Source: Pseudomonas saxonica (GTDB lineage: Bacteria > Pseudomonadota > Gammaproteobacteria > Pseudomonadales > Pseudomonadaceae). Taken from it: a DNA stretch of 64,000 nucleotides. The notes beneath the pieces are model-generated. The model did no database searches. It was given only the letters and a program-made list of their open reading frames with translations, and was not told the origin of the DNA. Below are positions 41,160 through 50,705 of this stretch, one piece after another (position 1 is the stretch's first letter; each line of letters opens with the position of its first letter). Location: assembly GCF_007858365.1 (NCBI RefSeq), contig NZ_VFIO01000012.1, positions 1 to 64,000 of the forward strand, read 5' to 3'. Made by a program: the position numbers and the translations under genes.

Positions 41160-42498
41160 GGTGTTCACTCCGGATCGCCCAGAACTGCAACTCAAGCTCC
41201 GGGAAGTCGCCTGCGATATGGAAGCCGAACCCGCTGCCCTGACTCAGGCTTTGCCAGACAGGGTGCTGACGGTCGAGTTCGAAGTAGCTGAAGCCTGCAT
41301 GGAAGGGCAACTGGCGCGGTGCCACGGGCAACGGAATCAATGCGATGCCCGGCAATTGCAGGCTGACCAACTCAGAGAGGGTTTCGGTGGAGCTGATCTT
41401 GATTTGCCGGGGCAACTGTTCACGCAAGGTTTCCAGGGGCAGGCGGGCGCGCACGGCGAGAATGAAGTCTGCCGTGTCCAGCAGTCGCTTGTCGCCCAAC
41501 AGTGCGCTGAGCACGCCATATTGCTGATCGACAATGGGCAGCGACACGGCGCGTGGTTGCAACACTGTGCCCAGTGCGCGGCGCAGGGTGTGCTCCAGCG
41601 GTTTGAAGCACTCACGCAGATTGTCGTGCTGGTAGGCCGGGTACTCTTGCGGCAGGTGGCCCTCATCGGTAAAGGTCACCAATTCACCGCACGCCTGGGC
41701 GAAGGCGATATACAACTGCTCAGGGTGAACATGACGTTGACGCGCCAGGTGCTGGAACAGCGGGAACAGCCGGTTGAGGGTTTGCAGCAGGTTGAAATCA
41801 GTGACATCGGCCACCCCTGACTGCCCCGATGACCCGATGCGTGCAGCCAGATTTTTGGCCCGTTCGCGCAACTGCCCGGTCACTTCACCCAGATAGCTTT
41901 GCAACACGGGCACGGCTTCTAAGGACACGCTGGTGGGGTAGAAATGTTCGTCCATCACCAGGCTGCCATCCGGGCGCCTGTCGACAATCCGGCCCAGCGC
42001 AATACTGGTAAAGGCACTGCGATCTTCACGTTCGAGCATCAGGCTGAGGTTGGGCACCGCCACGTACATGTTCACCACATCGCCGTCTTCACTGTGGGTG
42101 TCGCGCACGTCATTGCGTCGGGCCACATAGCGGCTGTTGGCGTGATGCTCGGGCCAGCGTATTTCCAGCACGTCTTCGGATTTGAGCGGCAAGGTCAGGT
42201 AGACGATTTGATTGGCTGCGCTGTGAGCGTCCAGGTCAAGCGGTGCGGGTGGCGCCAGATCATTGGGAATATCAAACACGCTGCCGTCGGGCATGATGCC
42301 CCGCGCCCGGGTCAGGGCCACCTTGCCGAAGCTCAAATACTCACTGTTCAGTTGCAGCTCACTGAACCCATAGAGGGCGTCGTTGAGGCTGTGCAGACGA
42401 TGCTGTACCGCAGCCTCTGCAGCGCGCGCCTGTTGCTGGAAGTGCTGGGGTTTGACAAATAACCCCTCGTGCCAGATGACCGGGTGGCGTGAACTCAT
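41152..42498 (-). CDS. tssK: T6SS baseplate protein TssK
   Basis: A 448-aa TssK, the trimeric baseplate part that connects to the membrane complex. It starts HPVIWHEGLFVKPQHFQQQ, a signature of the family, and ends with the FDREL.HPVWQSL-like segment. The middle carries RLFPLFQHLARQRHVHPEQLY. It precedes tssL and follows the FHA-TssJ gene by 37 bp. Confidence 0.94.
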   Translation of the reverse strand: MSSRHPVIWHEGLFVKPQHFQQQARAAEAAVQHRLHSLNDALYGFSELQLNSEYLSFGKVALTRARGIMPDGSVFDIPNDLAPPAPLDLDAHSAANQIVYLTLPLKSEDVLEIRWPEHHANSRYVARRNDVRDTHSEDGDVVNMYVAVPNLSLMLEREDRSAFTSIALGRIVDRRPDGSLVMDEHFYPTSVSLEAVPVLQSYLGEVTGQLRERAKNLAARIGSSGQSGVADVTDFNLLQTLNRLFPLFQHLARQRHVHPEQLYIAFAQACGELVTFTDEGHLPQEYPAYQHDNLRECFKPLEHTLRRALGTVLQPRAVSLPIVDQQYGVLSALLGDKRLLDTADFILAVRARLPLETLREQLPRQIKISSTETLSELVSLQLPGIALIPLPVAPRQLPFHAGFSYFELDRQHPVWQSLSQGSGFGFHIAGDFPELELQFWAIRSEHHD

Positions 42499-42535
42499 CC
42501 GTGGACTCTCTCAATAAAAAGGTGTGAACAAGGGG

Positions 42536-43921
42536 TCATCGGGTTTCCCCTTTGAGCTCTATCTGTGCGCTGTCCAGATGCATCAGCAGCGCGTAATGAC
42601 GGCCTGTCGGCTGTACCCGCAGTGTCTGTTTCCACTGGGCGTTGTCGGCGTCGTAATAGTTGGCGATCACCGCGATAAATCGGGTGTCCGGGTCGAGGGC
42701 CTTGAGGTCGATAAATTTGAATTGACCCGGTTGCAACAGGTAATCGTCGGCGCCGATAAAGGTGCTGCCCAAGGTCTTTTTCAGGTCATCCAGCAAGGCG
42801 GACAGCGTGGCGTTTTGCAGCAGGCCGTCGTCGCTCAGTTGCAGCACCGTGAAGGCAATCGGGCTGGCGACAGCGCGCGGGGCCGGGGTGTTTTCGGGGG
42901 CGGACACGCTCACACCTGCCACCTGGTAATGGGCGAAGGGTGAGAATTCAACGGGGGACACCGGCAACGATGGCTCAGGCTCGACGGTGACCGGCGATTG
43001 AGCGGCAACTGTGGGGTAGAGGTGATCAAGTACCGATTGCAGTTTTTCAGTCAGCGCCTGAGCACTCTCGGCTTGAACGTTGACGCTGTAAGGCTCACGG
43101 ATGATGGGCGGGTCAGCTGGATCTGCCCCGGCCAGCGTCATGCGCGGGTTGACGTCAGGGCTGGCATACAGGCTCAGCGAGTACTGGCTGGGCTGATCAT
43201 CGGGCCCGCCCACGGGTATGGAAGGGTTCCAGATGACCTGGCCCAATTTGCCGAGTAGGGTACAGCCGCCCAGAGTCAGACAGCCCAGTAGGAGCAGGGC
43301 GAACCTGAAGTGGCCTGCCACGCGGCTGTTGTGCGAGCGGGTGCTGGCCTGAACACGGCAGGCAAGCTCAAGCAGGGAAGAAGGGGCAATCGCTTGCAGC
43401 GCCCTTAACGGGTCCTGTTCCTGCGCCACGTCGAAGGGGCGACTCAGGCGTTCGAATTCTGGGCAGATCATGGGGGCAGGGGCGGCGGGTGGGCTAAAGG
43501 GCCGCGCCTGTTGGTTCCAGTCCTCCAGCTCGTCCCGGCGACCGGTCAACAGCTCATTGAGTGAACGCTGGCTCAGGTGGCGCCCGTCGCCGTCATCGAG
43601 CGCAGGGGCATGCAGGTGCACGGCGATTCGATACTCCCCGATGTCTAAAAAGTCCCCTTCGTTGAGGTGAATCGTGGTGTCTCTCCCCAAGGGCAAGGCA
43701 TGGCCGTTGGCGTAGGTGTGGCCGCATTGATCCGTGACGCAGGCGCGGGTGCCCCGCCAGTGAATCCGGCAATGCTGGGGGTAAACCCACTGGCGGCGGT
43801 CACGAAGCAGCCAGTCGCACGCCACGCTGCCGATGCTGCCGCCGTGGGCATCAAACCTCCGGGTGGGCTGGCAGCCGTGCAGCAGCTGCGCTGGATTGCT
43901 GATGACCAGCGTCAGGTTCAT
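42536..43921 (-). CDS. FHA domain fused to TssJ-type lipoprotein
   Basis: A 461-aa fusion. Residues 1-105 form a forkhead-associated domain (GSIGS near 28, HCRIHW near 50, NGHALPLG and GEYRI), which usually binds phospho-threonine in TagH/Fha proteins. A linker of about 100 residues follows. At 205-220 lies a hydrophobic segment ending in a lipobox-like LGGC with Cys220. Beyond it is TssJ sequence (SLSLYASPDVNP at about 240, and FIGADDYLLQPGQ, TRFIAVIANYYDAD, WKQTL near the end) with an insertion of about 120 residues. The start at 43921 overlaps the tssG stop as ATGA. FHA and TssJ are normally separate genes. Confidence 0.82.
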   Translation of the reverse strand: MNLTLVISNPAQLLHGCQPTRRFDAHGGSIGSVACDWLLRDRRQWVYPQHCRIHWRGTRACVTDQCGHTYANGHALPLGRDTTIHLNEGDFLDIGEYRIAVHLHAPALDDGDGRHLSQRSLNELLTGRRDELEDWNQQARPFSPPAAPAPMICPEFERLSRPFDVAQEQDPLRALQAIAPSSLLELACRVQASTRSHNSRVAGHFRFALLLLGCLTLGGCTLLGKLGQVIWNPSIPVGGPDDQPSQYSLSLYASPDVNPRMTLAGADPADPPIIREPYSVNVQAESAQALTEKLQSVLDHLYPTVAAQSPVTVEPEPSLPVSPVEFSPFAHYQVAGVSVSAPENTPAPRAVASPIAFTVLQLSDDGLLQNATLSALLDDLKKTLGSTFIGADDYLLQPGQFKFIDLKALDPDTRFIAVIANYYDADNAQWKQTLRVQPTGRHYALLMHLDSAQIELKGETR

Positions 43922-44952
43922 GCGCGCCCCCTGATCCGTACCACGGCGGGGTGACGCTGTTCCTTGCACTCTATAAAACTGGTCCAGCCCAAGTGGGTGC
44001 CGCCTGCGCGGCGCAGGTTAAACGGCGGTACGTCTTGCTCGCGCAGGCCCAGTTCGAGGGTGTAGGCCGGCACATCGCGGGCCAGAAAATCCATCAGTTG
44101 ACGCAGGCGGGGGAACTGTTCGCCACTGGGCAGAAATTCACGGAAGCGGGCTTGAGGCAGGTCGGGAATCACCAGCGTGAAGTGGCTGGCACGGGTGCGG
44201 GCACGGTCGCCGACCACGAAGTTTGTGCCCAGCACGCCATTCGCTTGCCCCAGTTGCAGGCGTTGGGGGCCGGGTATGCTGACCGAGCGCACTTCGAATT
44301 CGCGGATGTACACGCCGCTCAGGTCAAAACAGTGCGCCACAATGCCGGCAACCACGGACGGCGAGCGGCTGCGGCTGGCGATCAGCCCGGCAAAGCTCAA
44401 CAGCCTTCCCCAAGGCAACGCTGTGGCGCCGCGCAGGTCGTTGTCGTTGAGGCCGATCAGGGAAAACACATACCGCGAAAAATGGTCGCGGGCTTCAGGC
44501 TGGAAACGCACGTAGTAGCGATATTTACGCCAGCTCTGATGCAGCAAGGTCAGCAGGCGGTGATTGAAGAAATCCAGAAACGGCGAACGAATACCAAGGC
44601 CCTGAGCCTGCTCGTAGGCCATGCGATCCAGGTAATAAGCGGGCAAGGGCGAATCAGCGCCCTGCAATCCCAAAAAGTGGGTCTGCACGCGGTACCGCAG
44701 GCTGTCGTCAGCGTCATCTGCTGTGCCGGGCAGACGCTCGGCCAGGCTCAGGTCGGACGCGGCAAACCCCAGCGCCGCACTGCTTTGCAGGCGAATCCGG
44801 CGGCGACAGGCCGGGCTCAGCGGGCGGGCCTCCAGGTCGTCACCGTGCAGGGCGTATACATGCTCCAGCAAACGGTGGAACGAGTAGTTCCGAGCGTCGG
44901 CCAGCAGTACGTCGGCTAGATCACGGGTTGTCTGCCGGTCAACAGTGGCCAT
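43918..44952 (-). CDS. tssG: T6SS baseplate protein TssG
   Basis: A 344-aa TssG, part of the TssEFGK baseplate wedge. Recognised by the start region with FHRLLEHVYALHGDD, by FLGLQGADSPLPAYYLDRM and by the FNHRLLTLLHQSWRKYRY motif. It overlaps the end of tssF by 37 bp. Confidence 0.93.
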   Translation of the reverse strand: MATVDRQTTRDLADVLLADARNYSFHRLLEHVYALHGDDLEARPLSPACRRRIRLQSSAALGFAASDLSLAERLPGTADDADDSLRYRVQTHFLGLQGADSPLPAYYLDRMAYEQAQGLGIRSPFLDFFNHRLLTLLHQSWRKYRYYVRFQPEARDHFSRYVFSLIGLNDNDLRGATALPWGRLLSFAGLIASRSRSPSVVAGIVAHCFDLSGVYIREFEVRSVSIPGPQRLQLGQANGVLGTNFVVGDRARTRASHFTLVIPDLPQARFREFLPSGEQFPRLRQLMDFLARDVPAYTLELGLREQDVPPFNLRRAGGTHLGWTSFIECKEQRHPAVVRIRGRA

Positions 44953-46682
44953 TCATAGCGCTCGTTATTGGTGGTATTGATCACTTCCAGTTGGTGGAAG
45001 GAATTGAGGCTGGCGTAGAGGGCGAAAAAGTGTGAAAGCACGCTGCCAAACAGGTACAGCTCGCCCTCGCAGAGGAACGCGTTTTGATCCAGTTTCAAGC
45101 GCGTATGCAGGCCGCGCACCGGCAGGCCCAGCATCAACCAGTCGATGGGCGTGGTCAGCGCCTCGCCGATGCCATCCAGTCGTTTGCGCGTGGCGCGGGC
45201 CTGTTGCAGGTCGTGCAAGGCGGCAAAGTCATAGGCGCGAATCACCGCTTTGAGCGGCTCGGCGGACAGCAATGACAGGTAGTTCAGTGACAGGTTGGAA
45301 ATCAGTGTCCAGTGCAGGCTGGCATCCAGTACCGGGCGGTAAGCCCGAGTCGGCGCAAGCAGGTTGGTGTAGGTGGCAAAGGAGGGCGTGGCTTCGGTGG
45401 ACAGCGACAGGTCACCGACACCCAGGGCCTGGGGCAGGTCACGGTTGCTGCATGTCAATTCGATGGACGCGGTTTCATACCGGCCCAGGTATTCACGCTC
45501 GTCGCCGCGTATGAACGCGATCCGGTGCCGCAGTCCTTCACGGCCGTGGGAGTCTTCAATGTGGGTGCGAAAGTACAACGCAGTGCGCCCCATCGCATGC
45601 TCGATTTCGTGCTGAAAAGACTCAAAGGGCGTGAAATTTCGCAGTGGCTCACCATTACGCTCCTTGTCGGTCATGGCCCAACTGGCAACGCGGTCGACAC
45701 TGAAAATCTCATAGGCATCGGGACGCTGCCCGACGGGTCTGAGCTGTTGTTCCTCGCGGCGGCCGTCCAGCGCGATGGGTTCGGCATCATGGCTGAACAA
45801 GTTGACGGCGGGTGTGCAGAACAGGTGCAGGTCGCTGGTGTGCAAGCGAACAGTGCCGGGCATGGGCCGCGAAAAATGAAACTCGAAACGAAGCTGGTCG
45901 GTGCTCACGTCAGGCCAGATATCGGCCAGCCGCGTAAGGCTGAAGAAATGGAAACGTTGCGGGAATACAAAGTATTCCTGAAGGATCCGGTACCCATCGA
46001 AGGCGTTGCGCGGGTAGGGCAGCAGGGCTTCCTGCGGGGCGAATCCGGGAAAGGCGAGGTCTTTGGGGTTCAGTTGATAGGGGATGTCATTGACGAACAG
46101 GGTCAGGCTTTTGAGGGAATGGGCGATCCACAGGTACAGCGTTTGCGCCGTAGTGGTGTCCCCGGCCAGATGGAAATCCAGCTGATCGCAATCCAGGCGG
46201 CTGAGCGGTTGCTGGGTCAAGACCCTGAGGTCGACGCGCATCACCGAGGTTTCGCGGCTGTGCTCAGCGCTGACGTGGTGCACCTGCAAGGGGTACAGCG
46301 TGACATCGGTGCAGGTGCGAAACTCGCATGAAACCCCCTCCACGGGGTTGGCAAACAAACGCGTGCCTTTGCCAATCACCTGGCGCTGGCTGATGGCATC
46401 CGGCAGCGGGTCAAAGCGCACGATGGTTGCGCTGGGTATCGGGCGCAAGTAATTGGGCCACAGCATGTGCAGCAACGGACGGGTCAGCTCCGACAGGTCA
46501 TCGTCGATCTTCAGGCTTAGCTTGGCAGTGAGAAAGGCAAAGCCTTCCAGCAGGCGCTCAACGTCCGGATCATTGGCCTTGTCGCCGAGAAACTGCGCCA
46601 GTTGCGGGTTGTCCTCGGCAAATTCGCGGCCCAACTCGCGCAGGTAGCGCATTTCTTCGGCAAAGCGTTTCTTCAGGCTCAT
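44916..46682 (-). CDS. tssF: T6SS baseplate protein TssF
   Basis: A 588-aa TssF (VasA/ImpG), the large baseplate wedge subunit. It starts MSLKKRFAEEMRYLRELGREFAEDNPQLA in the family manner; I give the ATG at 46682 because the longer frame adds residues of the tssE region without homology. Later motifs include DPDVERLLEGFAFLTA and LLPYPRNAFDGYRILQEYF. Confidence 0.94.
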   Translation of the reverse strand: MSLKKRFAEEMRYLRELGREFAEDNPQLAQFLGDKANDPDVERLLEGFAFLTAKLSLKIDDDLSELTRPLLHMLWPNYLRPIPSATIVRFDPLPDAISQRQVIGKGTRLFANPVEGVSCEFRTCTDVTLYPLQVHHVSAEHSRETSVMRVDLRVLTQQPLSRLDCDQLDFHLAGDTTTAQTLYLWIAHSLKSLTLFVNDIPYQLNPKDLAFPGFAPQEALLPYPRNAFDGYRILQEYFVFPQRFHFFSLTRLADIWPDVSTDQLRFEFHFSRPMPGTVRLHTSDLHLFCTPAVNLFSHDAEPIALDGRREEQQLRPVGQRPDAYEIFSVDRVASWAMTDKERNGEPLRNFTPFESFQHEIEHAMGRTALYFRTHIEDSHGREGLRHRIAFIRGDEREYLGRYETASIELTCSNRDLPQALGVGDLSLSTEATPSFATYTNLLAPTRAYRPVLDASLHWTLISNLSLNYLSLLSAEPLKAVIRAYDFAALHDLQQARATRKRLDGIGEALTTPIDWLMLGLPVRGLHTRLKLDQNAFLCEGELYLFGSVLSHFFALYASLNSFHQLEVINTTNNERYEWPLLTGRQPVI

Positions 46683-46696
46683 GGCGTCCCTACTGA

Positions 46697-47113
46697 CTAT
46701 GTGACGCGGGTGTAGCCGTCGCGCCCGTGCAGGGCTACGTCGATCTGCACCTGTTGATCCCTGTGGTCGAGCTGCACCTGACAATCGAGGTGAAAACTCA
46801 GCCGCTGTGGCTCATCCGGGTCGGGTTGAAAACGCACGGCAATGACGTTGATCCGCGGTTCAAAGGCCTCGATCGAACGGCGTATGTCGGCGCTGATGGC
46901 AATCACCAGCTCATTGCTGCCTTGGCTGGCCCCGTTGAAGTCGCGCAGCCCCAACTCAGGGCTGCTTTGCGAGCAGCCCTCGCGGGCGTTGAGCAACTGT
47001 TCCAGATGCCGTTTGATAGCCTCGATGCGCTGGCTGGCCTGTTCAGAGGCGCAGGCCGGTTGATAACGCGGCGCATCCGGCTCCAGGCGTTCAAACAGGC
47101 TGTCACGGCGCAT
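46697..47113 (-). CDS. tssE: T6SS baseplate protein TssE
   Basis: A 138-aa TssE, the gp25-like lysozyme-fold protein of the baseplate. It has LFERLEPD at the start, RHLEQLLNAREG, and GLRDFNG, typical of the family. The ATG directly follows the tssC stop codon. Confidence 0.93.
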   Translation of the reverse strand: MRRDSLFERLEPDAPRYQPACASEQASQRIEAIKRHLEQLLNAREGCSQSSPELGLRDFNGASQGSNELVIAISADIRRSIEAFEPRINVIAVRFQPDPDEPQRLSFHLDCQVQLDHRDQQVQIDVALHGRDGYTRVT

Positions 47114-48592
47114 TTATTGGGTGTCCAGCCGACCGACTAGCGAGATCTCGAAGTTGGCGCCCATGTACTTGAAATGAGGGCGAACCGACAGCGACACCTG
47201 ATACCAGCCCGGATTGCCGGCCACGTCCTGCACGTTGATCTGTGCCGCGCGCAGCGGACGACGGCTGCGCACATCAGCCGAAGGGTTGTCCTGATCGGCG
47301 ATGTACTGCTTGAGCCAGATATTCAGCTCGCGCTCCATGTCCTGACGCTCTTTCCAGCTGCCGATCTGTTCGCGTTGCAGCACCTTGATGTAATGGGCCA
47401 AGCGATTGACGATAAACAGGTACGGCAACTGGGTGCCGAGCTTGTAGTTGGTCTGCGCGATCTGACCTTCGTGGGTCTTGGGAAACTGCTTGGGTTTCTG
47501 GATCGAATTGGCTGAGAAGAACGCGGCGTTGTCACTGTCCTTGCGCAAGGTCAGGGCGATAAAACCGGCCTCTGCCAGTTCGTACTCCTTGCGGTCAGAG
47601 ATCAGCGCTTCGGTGGGGATCTTGGCTTGCAACTGACCCAGCGATTCGTACAGGTGCACCGGCAGGTCTTCTACAGTGCCGCCCGACTGTGGGCCGATAA
47701 TGTTCGGACACCAGCGGTAACGGGCGAAGCTTTCAGTCAGCCGAGTGGCCATCAAAAAGGCGGTATTGCCCCACAGGTAATGGTCGTGCTGGCCGTCAAT
47801 CGCTTCGTTGTAGCCGAAACTGCGCACCGGGTTTTCCAGGCCGTCGTAAGGGGTGCGCAGCAGAAAGCGTGGCAGGGTGGCCGCGAGGTATTTGGAGTCT
47901 TCCATCTCGCGCAGGCTGCGCCATTTGGTGTGAGCGGGGCCTTCAAAGATGTCGCTGACTTCCTTGATCGAAGGCAAGTCCTGAAAGCTTTTGAGGTTGA
48001 AGAACTCAGGCCCGGCGGCCATCACAAAGGGCGCATGGGCCATCGCCCCGACGCTGGCGACATAACTGAGCAACTTGATGTCCGGGGACGAAGGCCCGAA
48101 GGTGTAGTTACCAATCATCGCTCCAATCGGTTCGCCGCCGAACTGACCGTAACCGGCGGTGTACACATGCTTGTACAGGCCGCTGCGGGTGATATCACCG
48201 GCATTGTCGAAGTCTTCGAGCAACTCATCCTTGGTGACGTGCAGCACATCCAGTTTGATGTTCTCGCGAAAGTCCGTACGGTCCACCAACAACTTGAGCC
48301 CGCGCCAGGCCGATTCCAGTTGCTGAAACTGCGGCTGATGGAGGATTTGATCCATTTGCTGGCTCAGGGCACGGTCAATTTCAGTGATCATCTGATCGAC
48401 CCGAAACTTGTTCACGGGCTGGTCGTGATCACCGCTGTGCAAAATTTCGCTGATAAACGCCGCCACCCCTTGCTTCGCGACCGCGTAGCCTTCCTGGGCG
48501 GGGTTCATCAGCGTATTGGCCAATAGTTGATCGAGCAACGATGCAGGTTCGTCGCTGAGCAGAATCTGGGCGCTGGCGCTTTCCTTGGGCAT
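47114..48592 (-). CDS. tssC: T6SS sheath protein TssC
   Basis: A 492-aa TssC (VipB), the large contractile sheath subunit. Family marks: QFQQLESAWRGLKLLVDRTDF, GEPIGAMIGNY, VASVGAMAHAPFVM, FLLRTPYG-like segment, and NRLAHYIKVLQREQIG. It follows tssB by 62 bp and is translated from ATG with GAGAG upstream. Confidence 0.96.
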   Translation of the reverse strand: MPKESASAQILLSDEPASLLDQLLANTLMNPAQEGYAVAKQGVAAFISEILHSGDHDQPVNKFRVDQMITEIDRALSQQMDQILHQPQFQQLESAWRGLKLLVDRTDFRENIKLDVLHVTKDELLEDFDNAGDITRSGLYKHVYTAGYGQFGGEPIGAMIGNYTFGPSSPDIKLLSYVASVGAMAHAPFVMAAGPEFFNLKSFQDLPSIKEVSDIFEGPAHTKWRSLREMEDSKYLAATLPRFLLRTPYDGLENPVRSFGYNEAIDGQHDHYLWGNTAFLMATRLTESFARYRWCPNIIGPQSGGTVEDLPVHLYESLGQLQAKIPTEALISDRKEYELAEAGFIALTLRKDSDNAAFFSANSIQKPKQFPKTHEGQIAQTNYKLGTQLPYLFIVNRLAHYIKVLQREQIGSWKERQDMERELNIWLKQYIADQDNPSADVRSRRPLRAAQINVQDVAGNPGWYQVSLSVRPHFKYMGANFEISLVGRLDTQ

Positions 48593-48654
48593 AAGGGTTC
48601 TCTCCGTTTAATAAGCTCGGTTTCTCACGTGGATCGGGGGCAATGCCTTGGCGT

Positions 48655-49173
48655 CTATGACGCGGCGGGTGAGTCTTGGGGAGCCTCAAGCGTCAGGTTC
48701 AACTCGCGAACCAGCCGTTGGCGGGACTGCTCATCGACGAGCAAATGTTGCAACTGTTTACGAAAGGCCGGGGTATTGCCCATCGGCCCTTTTAGCGCCA
48801 CCAGGGCATTGCGTAATTCCAGCAGTTTGTTCATTTGCGGAACTTGGCGCGCAATTGAATCCGGGCCAAAGTCATTAATGGAGTTGAATTGCAGTTGGAC
48901 ATTCAAATCGCTGTCAGTGTTGTCCTTCAACACACAGGGAACTGACATCTCAAGTGAAACGTTCGCGTGAGCCAGCACGTCATTAAAGGTGTCTTTATTG
49001 ATGCGAACCGGTTGCCGATCTTCAAGGGCCGTGGCTTCCCCTTGGCCTTTGAAGTCACCGGTGATCAGTAATTTAAGCGGTAACTCCACTTCCGCTTGTT
49101 GATCCCCCGTGGCGGGGATGTACTTGATGTTGATTCTTTCCTTGGGAGCGACAGAACCGTGGGACTTTGACAT
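48655..49173 (-). CDS. tssB: T6SS sheath protein TssB
   Basis: A 172-aa TssB (VipA), the small sheath subunit. It begins MSKSHGSVAPKERINIKY and has ELPLKLLITGDFKG, VRINKDTFNDVLA and the L..LR.ALVALKGPMG helix that meets TssC. It is the first gene of the minus-strand tss operon; AAGGAA lies upstream. In groups that have it, ClpV recognises the sheath; no clpV is in this window. Confidence 0.95.
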   Translation of the reverse strand: MSKSHGSVAPKERINIKYIPATGDQQAEVELPLKLLITGDFKGQGEATALEDRQPVRINKDTFNDVLAHANVSLEMSVPCVLKDNTDSDLNVQLQFNSINDFGPDSIARQVPQMNKLLELRNALVALKGPMGNTPAFRKQLQHLLVDEQSRQRLVRELNLTLEAPQDSPAAS

Positions 49174-49663
49174 GGGGGAATTCCTTTTCTTAGGAAGGTG
49201 TCCTTAATTTAAGGCGTATCAGGACAGTAATGTCTTGTCGGACGTAGCCGTTAATTGCGTGCTACTTGTCTGTAGGAAATTGCGACAAGATCAGGATTTG
49301 GATGTGTATTTATCTGTGTAAAGCAGCGCTGAAGTGAGAGGCTGTCAGGGTTGGAAATAAACGTGATTGTGTTTAATTGTCCTTGATTCATTGTCTGGGT
49401 TTGTTTTTTCTTTTATGGCACGCTTGGATGCAAAGAGGATAAGAGTATGGGGTTTTTGTTTTTAGTGATGCGATGTGATGTGATGGTCTTTCATTGGTGC
49501 CCACTTGGCGGGTATTGAATTGGGTTGAAATATTTAATTACATATTCTGAGGTTTGCGAAGGTTTTTTTATTTAAGGTTTAGACATGCGCTACTCCTAGG
49601 GTTGAGGTGGCTAAGTTAAGGGGTGCATCCGTAGAGTGTTAAATTGTTTGGAGTGAATGACTA
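49174..49663. other. 490-bp divergent intergenic region of the T6SS locus
   Basis: An AT-rich spacer between tssB (minus) and the unknown gene pair (plus). It should hold the promoter of the tss operon. I find no clear sigma-70 boxes, and a near-match to a sigma-54 site (see rejected items) has wrong spacing. It is the likely site of control of the whole apparatus. Confidence 0.5.
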
Positions 49664-50023
49664 ATGAGTGTCACATGGGAAGACGGTCAGGGTGCGGTCG
49701 ATAAAAACACATCGATGCAACAGTTTGGTGAGTTGTTTGTTGAAGGTCTACATAAGTATGTCGGCAGGTTAAATATACCAAGCCGTCTTTTTGGCGATAA
49801 TGCGCGGGCCAGGCCCATATGCGCCAAGGTCGAAAACAGAGCGGGTATTCAAAATGTAATGCGCGAAGTGCTGTTTGATGCGATCACCCAAGAGTCGCAT
49901 AAATATGCTGAGCTTACATTTAGGGCCTTCTTGAGAAAACGCACAGTAGACAGGGATGTTTTAAATTTTTTAACGGTTGGAATGAAACACATAAAACGAC
50001 AAGTTTGGTCTCCGCCAAAGTGA
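49664..50023 (+). CDS. unrecognised 119-aa protein, T6SS-locus
   Basis: No family recognised. The protein is soluble, with a hydrophilic start (MSVTWEDGQGAVDKNTSMQ) and an amphipathic helical middle (NVMREVLFDAITQESHKYAEL), and no signal or membrane segment. GGAG about eight bases upstream supports the ATG. It ends 2 bp before the next gene, so the two form an operon. It lies between the two divergent halves of the T6SS locus, where accessory or effector-type genes may be inserted. Function cannot be stated. Confidence 0.55.
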   Translation: MSVTWEDGQGAVDKNTSMQQFGELFVEGLHKYVGRLNIPSRLFGDNARARPICAKVENRAGIQNVMREVLFDAITQESHKYAELTFRAFLRKRTVDRDVLNFLTVGMKHIKRQVWSPPK

Positions 50024-50025
50024 TC

Positions 50026-50634
50026 ATGCGTCTGTCAGCAGATGCCATCTTTATTTCTCCAGAAAAAAATATCACCTATTCTTTGGCGATGGCCCACATG
50101 CATGAAGTGGCCAGAGATGATATGGGGCTTGGTCACCCAGGTCATGACGGCATGTATGGCGTTATGACGGCTGCTTTCAATGGGAATGGTTGGTCAGAAG
50201 AACAGCATGCGATTGCTGAATGTAACGAGTTTTCTAGTTATCTCTATAGGGTAGGCGTTGAAAATCATAAGGCGTGCATTCATTCAGATGAGTATAAACG
50301 CTCAATGCTTAAAGCGATGATGGTCTCTATTTCCTCTGAGCTGTGGAATGGCCGGGAATATAACTTTATGGCGCAGTATATCGAAAGAAAATTACTGTCT
50401 ATGAATCCATTGCTGGCTGACCGCAGTAAAGATTTACGTGAGGCAAAAAGTTATGTCATTGGGCATGCTGGTCAAGTAGAGAACAGGCACGGCTTGCATG
50501 CCTTGGCTGCAGCGCAAGCGTATGCGACTTCATGGGAGTTGAAATTCGATACTGCCGCCCTCGGGGAGGTCATGCTTGATTATAACAAGCGTGTGGGAAT
50601 AGCCTTTCGTGCGCTGTATGAAGTAGTAGGTTAA
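50026..50634 (+). CDS. unrecognised 203-aa protein, T6SS-locus
   Basis: No family recognised. It begins MRLSADAIFISPEKNITYSL and contains many His, Asp and Glu residues in the first 70 positions (HMHEVARDDMG, GHPGHDGM), helices in the middle and ALAAAQAYATSWELKF near the end. No signal peptide or membrane segment. The start could also be a TTG seven codons earlier that overlaps the upstream gene. The His-rich cluster could bind metal, but I have no family evidence. It may be partner to the 119-aa protein. Confidence 0.55.
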   Translation: MRLSADAIFISPEKNITYSLAMAHMHEVARDDMGLGHPGHDGMYGVMTAAFNGNGWSEEQHAIAECNEFSSYLYRVGVENHKACIHSDEYKRSMLKAMMVSISSELWNGREYNFMAQYIERKLLSMNPLLADRSKDLREAKSYVIGHAGQVENRHGLHALAAAQAYATSWELKFDTAALGEVMLDYNKRVGIAFRALYEVVG

Positions 50635-50705
50635 AAACCCTTCGCAATGATGTTCTGAAATAATGACTTGATCTGTAATTTCAACGGATCAATGCGGGGG
50701 CTTCT

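Noticed and set aside
49424..49441. sigma-54-like site TGGCACG...TGCA upstream of the T6SS unknown genes
   Set aside because: The distance between the GG and GC elements is one base too long for a sigma-54 promoter.
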